Positions 1-7,669 of a stretch of 36,089 bases of DNA are shown one piece after another. Under the pieces are notes generated by a model, which searched no databases, was not told the origin of the DNA, and saw nothing but the letters and a program-made list of their open reading frames with translations. Origin of the DNA: DATKZB01 sp035528235 (lineage in GTDB: Bacteria; Planctomycetota; Phycisphaerae; FEN-1346); the NCBI GenBank assembly GCA_035528235.1, contig DATKZB010000174.1:1-36089 (forward strand), read 5' to 3'. The translations under genes were made by a program, and so were the position numbers. Numbering within the stretch: position 1 is the stretch's first letter; every line of letters begins with the position of its first letter.

Positions 1-1
1 C

Positions 2-121
2 GCCGTCCGCGAGGAAACGATCCGGCAAACCATTTTCGCCTGTGCCCCCCGGCGCAGGGGCTTACGCGAAATGGCCGGAACCCTCGCACAACTCTTCTCC
101 ACCGCCACCCGCGCCGCATAA
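2..121 (+). CDS. C-terminal end of an unidentified protein (partial)
   Basis: The second frame is open from the window edge to a TAA at 119-121 and gives about 39 residues, ending in a helical, charged tail (REMAGTLAQLFS followed by TATRAA). It reads like the end of a real protein and stops 20 bp before the ATG of the next gene, as expected inside an operon. I do not recognise the family from so short a piece. It does not look like the PYR domain missing from the next gene. Confidence 0.35.
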   Translation, partial: AVREETIRQTIFACAPRRRGLREMAGTLAQLFSTATRAA

Positions 122-141
122 AACCTGCGAAAGGCCAGCTC

Positions 142-1257
142 ATGAACCGCGTGAAGAAATCCCAGGCACGGTTTCCCGAGAACTATCGCGCCATAGACCG
201 TCCCCGAGGAAGCCGGGACTGCATCGCCGAGGCCGCCACGATACTCTCCGAAGCCGAGCGCCCGGTGATTGTGGCCGGGGCGGGCTGCCGATGGTCCGAA
301 GCGCAGGCGGCGTTGAAGGGCTTCGCCGAACACACCGGCATCCCGGTTGTCACCCATGCGGGAGGCCGGGGCACCTTGCCCGACTCGCATCCGCTTTCGG
401 TGTTTCCAGCATCTTCTGCCGCGCTTCGGGCCGACGCCGTGCTCTTGTTGGGCGTGCGGGTCGACTTTATGATGGGCTACGGACGAATGTTCCCGAAGCC
501 GACGAAGGTGATCCAAGTGGACATCGAACCCTCCCGCTTGGGTTTCAACCGGGGGCCCGACTGCGCGGTTGCCGGCGACATCGCCCACGTGCTCGAAGAC
601 CTCCAAGACGCTCTGCCGAATACGGCCAACCGTCCATGGGCCAAGGAGGCCAAGGAGGCGGTCAAGCGGGGCGTGAAATGGGGCCGCGCCAAGATCAATC
701 TCGACGCCGTTCCGTGCCATCCGTTGCGGGTCGCCGAAGAGCTTCGTGATTTCGGAGGCAAGGACGCACGCTACATTCTCGATGGCGGATTCACGAGCGT
801 CTGGTCCATGGGCGTCCTGCCCGCCGAACGTCCCGGCGACGTGATGGGGGTAACCAGCGGTCCCATGGGATGTTTGGGCGTTGGGCTGCCCTTCGCCCTG
901 GCTGCGAAGTCAGCCAACCCGGACCGAAACGTCTTCCTGATATGCGGCGACGGCGCTTTTGGCCTGAGCGCTGTCGAGATGGACACGGCCCTGCGCCACC
1001 ATCTCCCGGTGGTGGCGGTCATCGTCAATGACGGCGCCTGGGGCATGATCAAGGCCGGCCAGATAGGCCTATACGGAAAAGACCGCCTTGTGGCGACCGA
1101 ACTGGGGCACGTTCGCTACGACAAGTGGGTGGAGGGATTCGGAGGGCACGGCGAACTTGTCGCAAAGCCCGGGGACATCCGTCCCGCTCTCCAGCGCGCC
1201 CTCGCTTCGGGCAAGCCCGCTTGCGTCAACGTCATCTGCCGGACGGTGCCCAGATAG
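142..1257 (+). CDS. Thiamine-diphosphate enzyme (acetolactate synthase-like) lacking the N-terminal PYR domain
   Basis: This 371-aa protein matches the central and C-terminal parts of acetolactate synthase or benzoylformate decarboxylase-like enzymes. Residues of about 25-165 form the middle domain (AERPVIVAGAG, then KVIQVDIEPSRLG). Residues of about 200-360 form the PP domain, with the ThDP/Mg motif GDGAFG ending about 30 residues later in VNDGAWG. Family members are usually 540-600 aa; here the first 170-200 residues, which carry the glutamate that activates ThDP, are absent. The start MNRVKKSQARFPENYR corresponds to the usual linker after the PYR domain. The frame is open upstream to the window edge but does not read like a PYR domain. 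The gene ends 19 bp before the Tat-exported oxidoreductase, suggesting a shared operon. It may be a decayed gene, or one half of a split enzyme. The fold is confident; the activity is not. Confidence 0.8.
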   Translation: MNRVKKSQARFPENYRAIDRPRGSRDCIAEAATILSEAERPVIVAGAGCRWSEAQAALKGFAEHTGIPVVTHAGGRGTLPDSHPLSVFPASSAALRADAVLLLGVRVDFMMGYGRMFPKPTKVIQVDIEPSRLGFNRGPDCAVAGDIAHVLEDLQDALPNTANRPWAKEAKEAVKRGVKWGRAKINLDAVPCHPLRVAEELRDFGGKDARYILDGGFTSVWSMGVLPAERPGDVMGVTSGPMGCLGVGLPFALAAKSANPDRNVFLICGDGAFGLSAVEMDTALRHHLPVVAVIVNDGAWGMIKAGQIGLYGKDRLVATELGHVRYDKWVEGFGGHGELVAKPGDIRPALQRALASGKPACVNVICRTVPR

Positions 1258-1276
1258 GACAAGAAAGGAGCACGCC

Positions 1277-2590
1277 GTGACGTCACGTGACAATCGTTTG
1301 AAACGCCGAGACTTCCTGCGGAAGTCGGTTGCCGGTGCTGCGCTGGCGGGCTGTGTGACGGTGCCTCGACATGTCCTCGGAGGCGCGGGGCATACGCCGC
1401 CGAGCGAGAAGGTCAACCTGGCCTTCATCGGCGTGGGCAATCGCGGATGGCAGGTCATTCAAGGGATGGCCGATCAGAACGTCGTCGCCTTGTGTGACGT
1501 CGATGCGAACTACCTGGCGAAGGCGTCCGGCCGCCACGAGAAGGCCAGGACCTACCGGGACTTCCGCAGGATGCTGGACATGGAGAACAAGAACATCGAC
1601 GCCGTGGTCGTGGCCACGACGGACCACACACACATCCCCGTCAGTGTGATGGCCATGAAAATGGGCAAACACTGTTACTGCGAGAAACCGATGGGCCGCG
1701 ACATCCACGAGGTCCGCGTGGCAACCCAAGTGGCCAGAAGGTACGGGCTGGCCACGCAGCTTGGGACGGGAGCGCACTCCGGCTACAACTATCGCAGTAT
1801 GGTGGCCCTGGTCAAAGCCGGAACGATAGGAGAGGTGAGGGAAGTCCACTGCTGGTGCGATCAGGCATGGGCCCCCGGCGATCGGCCGAAGAATACACTG
1901 CCCGTTCCGGAGCACCTGAACTGGGACCTCTGGCTGGGCCCGGCTCCCGTTCGCCCTTACCACCCCTGCTATCACCCCAAGGCCTGGCGAAATTGGTGGG
2001 ATTTCGGCAACGGGAGGCTCGGCGACATGGGCTGCCACATGATTGACCTTCCGTTCTCGGCGCTCGACCTGAAGTACCCTCTTACGGTGGAGGCGGAAAG
2101 CGCCAAGCCTGCCCACAAGGAAAGTGCGCCCCCCTGGCTCATCAGCAAGTGGACGTTCCCCAAACGGGGCGACCTGCCGCCGGTGGAACTGACATGGTAC
2201 GATGGCGGCAAACGCCCCCCGCTGCAGAAAGAGCACAACATGCCCGACTGGCCCGAAGCCACGATCTTCGTTGGTTCCAAAGGGCTGCTGATAGCCGACT
2301 ATGGCAGGTTCAATCTGTATCCGGAAGACCAGTTTGCCGGTGTCGTGCGGCCACGGCTTCCCCAAGGACTGTCCCACGCAGAGGAGTGGATAACCGCATG
2401 CAAGACCGGCAGTCCGACCGGCTGCCACTTCGACTATTCCGGACCCCTGACCGAGACGGTGCTGCTCGGAACGGTGGCCCATCGCGCCGGCAGGAAACTG
2501 GAGTGGGACGCGGAAAACATGAAGGTCACCAACTGTCCGGAGGCGAACCAGTTCGTTCGACGCGAGTACCGCAGAGGGTGGACACTGTAG
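1277..2590 (+). CDS. Tat-exported Gfo/Idh/MocA-family oxidoreductase
   Basis: This 437-aa protein starts at GTG 1277, six bases after a strong AAGAAAGGAG ribosome site at 1261-1270; the frame extends further upstream but without such a site. RRDFLRK at residues 10-16, followed by a short hydrophobic stretch, is a twin-arginine signal, so the protein is probably exported folded with its NAD(P) cofactor. The Rossmann motif GVGNRG lies at 52-57, the family EKP motif at 136-138, and a conserved GDMGCHMID with H254 and D257 in the C-terminal sheet domain. Family members oxidise or reduce sugars, inositols and related polyols. The secreted form beside DUF1080 proteins is typical of planctomycete sugar-degradation loci. 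Its substrate cannot be told from sequence. Length and motifs are complete. Confidence 0.92.
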   Translation: MTSRDNRLKRRDFLRKSVAGAALAGCVTVPRHVLGGAGHTPPSEKVNLAFIGVGNRGWQVIQGMADQNVVALCDVDANYLAKASGRHEKARTYRDFRRMLDMENKNIDAVVVATTDHTHIPVSVMAMKMGKHCYCEKPMGRDIHEVRVATQVARRYGLATQLGTGAHSGYNYRSMVALVKAGTIGEVREVHCWCDQAWAPGDRPKNTLPVPEHLNWDLWLGPAPVRPYHPCYHPKAWRNWWDFGNGRLGDMGCHMIDLPFSALDLKYPLTVEAESAKPAHKESAPPWLISKWTFPKRGDLPPVELTWYDGGKRPPLQKEHNMPDWPEATIFVGSKGLLIADYGRFNLYPEDQFAGVVRPRLPQGLSHAEEWITACKTGSPTGCHFDYSGPLTETVLLGTVAHRAGRKLEWDAENMKVTNCPEANQFVRREYRRGWTL

Positions 2591-2606
2591 ATTGGAGACC
2601 ATGCAC

Positions 2607-3929
2607 ATGACAGCGATGCCGTCTACTTGGTTGCGAGTCTTGGCCACAACGCTTCTGCTTCTGCTCGGCCGGGCCGCCACAGCCGGTGAAGATGGCTGGA
2701 CGCCGCTCGGCGCCGACGACCACTTCGGCGTCTGGCACCAACCGACCGGCGATTGGTACGTGGCCGGCGACGCCATGGTCGATTCGAGCGACAGCAAACG
2801 TCTGGCCGGCAAGCCGGGCGCCGGCGTCATGATCAACGGCAAGACCGGCCGGACACGAAGCCTCGTGACGAAGCAGACGTTCGACGACGTCGAGTTGCAC
2901 GTGGAGTTCATGGTGGCCAAGGGCTCCAACTCCGGCGTGATCTTCCATGGCAACTATGAAATCCAGATTCTGGACAGCCACGGCATAGAGAAGCCCACGG
3001 CGGGCCACTGCGGTGGCATCTATCCCCGGGCCGAGGCCAAACCGTCTTACCACCACATCGACGAGGGCTCGCCGCCCAAGGTCAACGCCGCCAAACCGCC
3101 CGGCGAGTGGCAGACCTTCGACATCATCTTCCAGGCACCCCGATTCGACAAGGCCGGCAGGAAGACGGCCCACGCCAGGTTCGTCAAGGTTGTGCACAAT
3201 GGCCAGGTGATCCAGGAAGACCAGGAAGTGCCGTACGCCACCGGCACGAACTGGGATCGCAAACAGGTGCCCAGGGGGCCCATCATCTTCCAGGGCGACT
3301 ACGGCCCGGTGGCGCTGCGCAACGTGCGCGTGCGGACCTGGAAGGCCGGCGCGGAACAGTTGAACGTGCCCCCGGAGGGGTTTACCGCTCTCTTCAACGG
3401 CAGGGATTTCCGGCCCAATCACCTGCTCAGTGCGCTCCAGCATTCGCCTCAGGATCTCCCTCGGGAGATCAGAAGCTCGCGTGATCTCTGCTCGCCTGGT
3501 CATGGCGCGAGCATGCTACAACAGAAGCCGGACAAGGTGGGGTCGATTGACGTTCGCCCGACGGCACGTCAGTCGAGCATTGTGGGGCTGGCGCTCTACG
3601 AACGGTGTTTGGCAGGTCCAGATTTTTTCTCGATCGACTTTCGCCCGACGGCACGTCAGTCGAGCATTGTGGGGCTGGTGCTCTATGAACGGTGTTTGGT
3701 GAGTCCGGGCTCTTCCTGGATTGACGTTAGCCTGACACTACAGAATCGTCGACGGTGCTCAGGCCTTTACAGATCTCCGCGTAGACGTACTGTACCGAGT
3801 GCAGGTATCGAGCGTCGCGTGGTCCGGACCCTTCCACGGAGACCACATACCCGGAGTCGTTGGAGTGCTTCTCCCGGAAGCGCTGGAGGCGTTTATGGAA
3901 GGCACCCCGCTTCTTCGGAGGCACATTGA
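2607..3929 (+). CDS. Secreted DUF1080 (3-keto-disaccharide hydrolase-like) protein, broken after about 270 residues
   Basis: The ATG at 2607 is preferred because GGAG at 2594-2597 lies nine bases upstream; ATG 2601 is possible but too close. A signal peptide (LATTLLLLLGRAATAG) precedes a lamin-G-like DUF1080 fold with the hallmarks FHGNYEIQILDSHG, GEWQTFDIIFQAPRF and GPIIFQGDYGPVALRNV. At 3378-3410 the protein begins a second DUF1080 unit (GFTALFNGRDF), but homology stops there. The remaining 170 or so codons run through unrelated DNA, including the 87-bp repeats, and overlap the convergent gene at 3727. The first domain is intact; the tail is an accident of a junction at about 3410. DUF1080 proteins bind or cleave carbohydrates, some acting on 3-keto-glycosides, which would fit the oxidoreductase just upstream. 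The foreign tail makes normal function doubtful. Confidence 0.75.
   Translation: MTAMPSTWLRVLATTLLLLLGRAATAGEDGWTPLGADDHFGVWHQPTGDWYVAGDAMVDSSDSKRLAGKPGAGVMINGKTGRTRSLVTKQTFDDVELHVEFMVAKGSNSGVIFHGNYEIQILDSHGIEKPTAGHCGGIYPRAEAKPSYHHIDEGSPPKVNAAKPPGEWQTFDIIFQAPRFDKAGRKTAHARFVKVVHNGQVIQEDQEVPYATGTNWDRKQVPRGPIIFQGDYGPVALRNVRVRTWKAGAEQLNVPPEGFTALFNGRDFRPNHLLSALQHSPQDLPREIRSSRDLCSPGHGASMLQQKPDKVGSIDVRPTARQSSIVGLALYERCLAGPDFFSIDFRPTARQSSIVGLVLYERCLVSPGSSWIDVSLTLQNRRRCSGLYRSPRRRTVPSAGIERRVVRTLPRRPHTRSRWSASPGSAGGVYGRHPASSEAH
3412..3503 (-). pseudogene. Possible N-terminal fragment of an unidentified gene at the junction
   Basis: Reading the - strand from ATG 3503 gives about 30 residues that look protein-like (DLPREILRRMLERTEQVIGP) before the frame enters the antisense of the DUF1080 gene at about 3411. 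It may be the surviving beginning of a gene cut at the same junction that truncates DUF1080. No good ribosome site precedes it and I recognise no family. Confidence 0.2.
3544..3740. repeat. 87-bp tandem repeat, 2.25 copies, each with a hairpin
   Basis: Copy 1 begins at 3544, copy 2 at 3631 and a partial copy 3 at 3718, an exact 87-bp period with scattered substitutions. Both full copies share CGCCCGACGGCACGTCAGTC and GAGCATTGTGGGGCTGG. In copy 1, GATTGACGT (3546-3554) can pair with ACGTCAGTC nine bases apart, with an inner GCC/GGC pairing; copy 2 has lost part of that stem. Copy 3 overlaps the stop codon of the - strand gene ending at 3727. Three or fewer units and no spacers rule out CRISPR. 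The function is unknown. Confidence 0.85.
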
Positions 3930-4722
3930 GCGACTCGGCAAGGTCGGTCCCGCTCGAAAACGCCCCGCTCGGCCAGGGGAGTCTTGCCGAAGCGAGGGCC
4001 GCCGTTTCATCTTGTCGGCCTGCGACCGCCTCGGTTGATCGTCGCAGTCCCTCCGCACTTCGCTCGAGTTCCTTCGTGACTGCCGGGGGAACATCGGGCC
4101 GCCTCTTGGCCCGATCCCATCGGCCGAGCCACGTGCCGACCTTCTCAACGCACCGTCTTAGCATGCCGAGATGAACGGCCACCTCGAACGGTGGCCAGGC
4201 CCCCGAAGGGGAGCCTGCGGACTTGACCCTGACGCGCGTGCCGAGCCGGGGGCCAATCACCAGGTCCAGGGCACGACGAAGCCCCGCCCATCGGCCACGG
4301 ACATCGATTTGGGCCAAGTGCGCGGGGCAGTCCGGCATCTCCGTCCGTTGGAGCGCTTCAGCCAAGGATTGCGCGGCTCCCCCAATCCGCATGATCTGCT
4401 CGCTCGTCGGCTGGGTCCCAGGAGTCAGACCGTACTGTCGTTCCCATGCGGCGAGTTCCGCCTCGCGGGCGTTCTCGATTTCACGGAACCGCCGGCGATC
4501 CGCGTCGGTGCCCGGAACGAGTCCCTCGTCCACGAACCGGCGGTATTCCTCGCCGCCCCGGTCTAGTGATAAAGCGCGCTCAATGAACGGGCGGCGCTGT
4601 GGCTCGTACTTGGCGAGGATCGCTCGCCGCGCGGCCATCGCCTGCTGATGCCTCGCACGGAGCCTCCCAGGGGTGGTGTCAGTGCGGGCCGACCTCGTTG
4701 ACCTGCCTCGGCTCTTGGTCAT
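3727..4722 (-). CDS. Uncharacterised 331-aa protein with a winged-helix-like C-terminus
   Basis: The start is ATG 4722: an ideal AAGGAGGTG lies eight bases upstream, while the longer reading frame to 4902 crosses a good promoter. The protein is hydrophilic, rich in Arg and Glu, and has no signal peptide or membrane segment. The N-terminal 170 residues are mostly charged helix (RARHQQAMAARRAILAKYEP and similar). The last 80 or so residues (TDLAESLNVPPKKRGAFHKRL, then a beta hairpin and YLHSVQYVYAEI) look like a winged-helix module, which would imply DNA binding; that is an inference. Its stop lies inside the third copy of the 87-bp repeat. Phage-like sequence lies behind its promoter, so it may belong to the same foreign insert. 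No specific function is offered. Confidence 0.75.
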   Translation of the reverse strand: MTKSRGRSTRSARTDTTPGRLRARHQQAMAARRAILAKYEPQRRPFIERALSLDRGGEEYRRFVDEGLVPGTDADRRRFREIENAREAELAAWERQYGLTPGTQPTSEQIMRIGGAAQSLAEALQRTEMPDCPAHLAQIDVRGRWAGLRRALDLVIGPRLGTRVRVKSAGSPSGAWPPFEVAVHLGMLRRCVEKVGTWLGRWDRAKRRPDVPPAVTKELERSAEGLRRSTEAVAGRQDETAALASARLPWPSGAFSSGTDLAESLNVPPKKRGAFHKRLQRFREKHSNDSGYVVSVEGSGPRDARYLHSVQYVYAEICKGLSTVDDSVVSG

Positions 4723-4828
4723 GGTCAGTCCACCTCCTTCAGGGGCCTCGGCGGGGGCGGAAAGCTGGTGGCCGAAGCCTCGCGCTCGCACCCGATCGTC
4801 GAGGCGCGGCGTCAACGTCCGAAGCGAT

Positions 4829-4857
4829 ACTCTATCCCGGATCTTGGCGGCTGTCAA
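4829..4857 (-). promoter_or_regulatory. Sigma-70-type promoter for the 331-aa gene
   Basis: On the - strand a perfect -35 TTGACA (4857-4852) is followed after exactly 17 bases by TAGAGT (4834-4829). Transcription would start near 4822 and leave a leader of about 100 bases before the ribosome site at 4731-4740. It is the best vegetative promoter in the window. Confidence 0.7.
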
Positions 4858-5066
4858 CATTGAAATCCCATCATCTGCATGTGTCACGTTGTCGTGCCAC
4901 ACTTTGGTGGCTCAGGGGGCTTCAAGCCCAGTTGGTCGGCCGCGCGCCAGACAGGCGCGGGCAGCCTGTTTTTCGGGGGGATCGTGAGCGACGACCAACG
5001 TGGGGGTGTCGTTGCCGAGGGGCAGTGTGTCACGCTTTCGTTAGCGCACCTTTCCTACGAGGTCCG

Positions 5067-5300
5067 CGTCTATATCACACGCCGCGCGGGATCCAGACGC
5101 TCGCCCACGGCCACGGCCGTGACGTGCAGGAGTGGGAGCTGAGACCTTCCCGGCCCGGCAACCATTGGTTCGACTGCCTCGTGGGCTGTGCGGCAGGGGC
5201 GTCGATGTGCGGGATGCTGTTGGCCGGGGTACACGTAATGGCGGGGACGGCCAGGAAACAGTACACGCACGACGATCTGAGAAGACGCCAACCGCGGGCG
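5067..5300 (+). pseudogene. Remnant resembling the C-terminus of a phage terminase large subunit (GpA-like)
   Basis: Codons in the frame starting at 5067 read HGRDVQEWELRPSRPGNHWFD followed by CLVGCAAGASMCGML. The pattern EW-x-LRP-x(4)-NHW-x-DCLVGCA-x-AS is the end of GpA-type phage terminase large subunits, where NHWLDC is characteristic. Upstream the match fades, the frame reads through low-quality sequence and there is no start codon with a ribosome site. The natural stop is also missing. The rest of 4858-5378 shows no other recognisable gene. Together with the unknown gene at 3727-4722 it suggests a decayed phage-derived insert. Confidence rests on a short motif read by eye. Confidence 0.5.
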
Positions 5301-5378
5301 CCAAGCCACTCACGGTGTTACGAGGCGAAGTCTCCCACCCACATAGGCGTTGGCCGCCGGAAACCGGGTGCGCCAATC

Positions 5379-6968
5379 CTAACTGTCAAGGATTCGTGCG
5401 GCCTCCTCCTGGTCGACGTTCGTAACGTACGGTACGCCGCTGACCTCCGCGGCTTCGCGGGTAAGAGCGGCGAGGTCGTCGCGGGAAATGTACTCGACCG
5501 CAAACTTGCGGCTGCCGGCCATCAGTTGGCGAAGGCCTTGTGCCAGCCGCTCGTAGTAGGTGTAGAGGCCGAGGGCGCCGGCCGGGAGCTTCTCGAAGGC
5601 GTCGTCGCCCAGTTCCTTGCGCAGGTGACTGGCGGTCACGAAGATCTCGTCCTTCGTGTGGCCGAAGCGTTCGATGTACACGGGCATTTCGTCGCTGTCG
5701 ATTGCGAGGCCGATGGTCTTGCCGACCATGGCGGCGGCGATGGGCGCGCGGGCCATGCCGATGAGTTTCACGAAGGGTGAGCCGAGGGCGAGTCCCTTGA
5801 AGATCTGGTCCTCGAAGGCGAACCCCCCCGCGAGGGCCAGGGTGGGCAGCGGGGCCCCTTTCTGGGCTAGGCGTGTGGCGTACTGGTGGAGCAGGGAATG
5901 CAGATAGACCGGCGGAACGCCCCACTCGTTCATCATGCGCCAGGGGCTCATGCCGGTGCCGCCGCCGGCGCCGTCGACGGTCAGCAGGTCAATGCCATAC
6001 TTCGAGGCGAACACGAGCGCCCGGGCCAGGTCGGCCGGACGGTAGGCGCCGGTCTTCAGGAACACGTACTTGGCGCCGGCCTGGCGGAGTTCCTCGACCC
6101 GCTTGGCAAAACCCTCCTCGGTGACGATGCCGACGCGCGAGTGCCGCTCGAACTCCTTGAACGCGCCGCGCTGGAAGTCGCGGATGACGTCCGGGTCGGT
6201 CGGGTTGGGCAGCACCAGGTAGCCGCGCTCGTGGAGGACCTGGGCCCTCTGGAGGTCCTTGATCTTGACTTCGCCGCCGATGTTCTTGGCGCCCTGGCCC
6301 CACTTGAGTTCGACGCACTGGACGCCGAGTTTCTCGATGGCGTATTCCTGGACGCCCAGCCGCGTGTCCTCGATGTTGGCCTGGACGATGATGGCACCGT
6401 ACCCGTCTCGCTGGTGATCCTGGTAGAGTTTGACGCGGCGTTTGAGGTCGGCGGTGTCGACGACGCGGCCTGTCTTGATGACCGATTCGGGGTCCATGCC
6501 GACGACGTTCTCGCCGATCGTCAGGCCGGTCCCGGCCAGCGCCGACCCGATGGCCAGGCCTTCCCAGTTGTTCTTGGCGATGTTGGTCGAGCCGATGCCG
6601 GGGATGATCCACGGGTAGCGGAACCGGATCCCCTTGTCGTGGCCGATGGCAACTTCGAGGTTGACGGCCGGGAAGATGGCCTTGTCGCTGTCGGCCTCCA
6701 CGCCGTGGGCGCCGATGACAGTGCCCATGATGTTGAAGTGGGAGTAGTCCACGGGGTAGGTCTTCTCCGCCGCCGTCGTGATGACGCCGAACGGCTGCGG
6801 GTAGATGACCTCGTGGCCGCGATAGGCCGACTTGCCGACCTCACACATGCCGATGCACCCGTCGACGCAGGTGACGCACATACCCGAGGCGGGGACGACG
6901 GAGCCCACCGTGCGGTTCTTGGAGAGCGTGGCGGCCGAAGCGTTGACCCTGGAGAGCGTGACGGACAT
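5379..6968 (-). CDS. Glutamate-synthase-like FMN-binding protein with an N-terminal four-Cys motif
   Basis: This 529-aa protein starts at ATG 6968, with GGAAAGGAA about nine bases upstream. Residues of about 60-480 match the FMN/(beta-alpha)8 domain of glutamate synthase: a VELKWGQGAKNIGGEVK segment, then LTVDGAGGGTGMSPWRMMNEWG, then LALAGGFAFEDQIFKGLALG. The glutaminase domain of GltB is absent. The Cys-x5-Cys-x4-Cys motif (CHLNTCPVG type) that holds the 3Fe-4S cluster in true GltB is also absent. Instead the N-terminus has C31, C34, C38 and C42, a plausible 4Fe-4S site. It is the last gene of the sigma-54 operon, 20 bp after the Fe-S protein, so it is probably the output subunit of that complex. 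Amination of 2-oxoglutarate is possible but unproven; another FMN-dependent reduction is equally likely. Confidence 0.88.
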   Translation of the reverse strand: MSVTLSRVNASAATLSKNRTVGSVVPASGMCVTCVDGCIGMCEVGKSAYRGHEVIYPQPFGVITTAAEKTYPVDYSHFNIMGTVIGAHGVEADSDKAIFPAVNLEVAIGHDKGIRFRYPWIIPGIGSTNIAKNNWEGLAIGSALAGTGLTIGENVVGMDPESVIKTGRVVDTADLKRRVKLYQDHQRDGYGAIIVQANIEDTRLGVQEYAIEKLGVQCVELKWGQGAKNIGGEVKIKDLQRAQVLHERGYLVLPNPTDPDVIRDFQRGAFKEFERHSRVGIVTEEGFAKRVEELRQAGAKYVFLKTGAYRPADLARALVFASKYGIDLLTVDGAGGGTGMSPWRMMNEWGVPPVYLHSLLHQYATRLAQKGAPLPTLALAGGFAFEDQIFKGLALGSPFVKLIGMARAPIAAAMVGKTIGLAIDSDEMPVYIERFGHTKDEIFVTASHLRKELGDDAFEKLPAGALGLYTYYERLAQGLRQLMAGSRKFAVEYISRDDLAALTREAAEVSGVPYVTNVDQEEAARILDS

Positions 6969-6988
6969 GGTCGCTGGTTCCTTTCCGG

Positions 6989-7669
6989 TTACGTGTTCGG
7001 CTGGATTTCGCAGGCCACACAGGGCTGCATGTAGCACAGCATGTCGTCGAAGCCTTCTTTGTCGAAGCAGGGCGGGCTCAGGTTGGCGCACGCGCCGCAG
7101 ATGGCCTTGTCCGGCTCGGTAAACGTGCAGCGGAGTTCGCACGCCGGGCACACGTACAGGCACGCGCCGCACAGGCGGCAGACGTCGCTCTTGACGTCAA
7201 ACGGCGTGCCGATGCTCCGCTTCTCGCCGCGATAGCGAAAGCCGATGGCGCCGGCCATCATCTGCTCGCGGCACATCCGGACGCACCGTCCGCACAGGAT
7301 GCAGGTCTCGTGCTCCTGCCGGAACCGCTGCTGCCGCACGTTGTGCGCCGCGGCGAGGTCCTGGATGGTCTTCGACTGCGGACACGAGGCCAGCAGCAGT
7401 TCCAGGATCATCTTGCGGGCCCGAACGACGCGCGACGAGGCCGTGCGGACCTTGAGGCCCGGTTCCGCAAGGTACGTGCACGATGTAACGAGTTTGGCCT
7501 TCGGCCCCTGGCCGATCTCCACAACGCACAGGCGGCAGGCGCCGTATGGCGTCAGGCCCTCCATGTGGCAGAGGGTCGGGATGGGGAAGCCGATGAACTG
7601 GGCGGCCTCCAGTAGCGTGGAGCCTTCCTCGACGGAGACCGGCAGGCCGTTGATGGTCAGCGTGATCAT
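6989..7669 (-). CDS. NuoG/HoxU-like iron-sulfur protein with extra Cys-rich tail
   Basis: This 226-aa protein has its ATG at 7669 overlapping the TGA of the upstream gene (ATGA), so translation is coupled. Residues 1-75 form a plant-type 2Fe-2S ferredoxin with ligands C34, C45, C48 and C64. Two 4Fe-4S sites follow, C123/C126/C129/C133 and C164/C167/C170/C174, as in HoxU, HydA and NuoG N-termini. The His-Cys3 cluster between them is not evident. After residue 176 there are eight further cysteines (177, 181, 191, 194, 201, 212, 217, 220), more than the family normally has. The protein is soluble and would act as an electron wire between the NAD(P)-binding flavoprotein and the FMN protein encoded next. 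There is no catalytic hydrogenase domain, which separates it from HydA. Confidence 0.88.
   Translation of the reverse strand: MITLTINGLPVSVEEGSTLLEAAQFIGFPIPTLCHMEGLTPYGACRLCVVEIGQGPKAKLVTSCTYLAEPGLKVRTASSRVVRARKMILELLLASCPQSKTIQDLAAAHNVRQQRFRQEHETCILCGRCVRMCREQMMAGAIGFRYRGEKRSIGTPFDVKSDVCRLCGACLYVCPACELRCTFTEPDKAICGACANLSPPCFDKEGFDDMLCYMQPCVACEIQPNT

Noticed and set aside
3544..3740. CRISPR array
   Set aside because: The units are 87 bp, contiguous, fewer than three and diverged; there are no unique spacers and no cas genes.
4894..4899. Second sigma-54 promoter (TGGCAC on the - strand)
   Set aside because: No TTGC follows at the required distance, and a good sigma-70 promoter lies just downstream.
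5379..6968. Complete glutamate synthase large subunit (GltB)
   Set aside because: The glutaminase domain and the 3Fe-4S cysteine motif are missing, so the name would overstate what is seen.
6989..7669. [FeFe]-hydrogenase HydA fragment
   Set aside because: The Fe-S domains match the N-terminus of HydA, but no H-cluster motifs exist anywhere in the operon and the gene has its own stop and tail.
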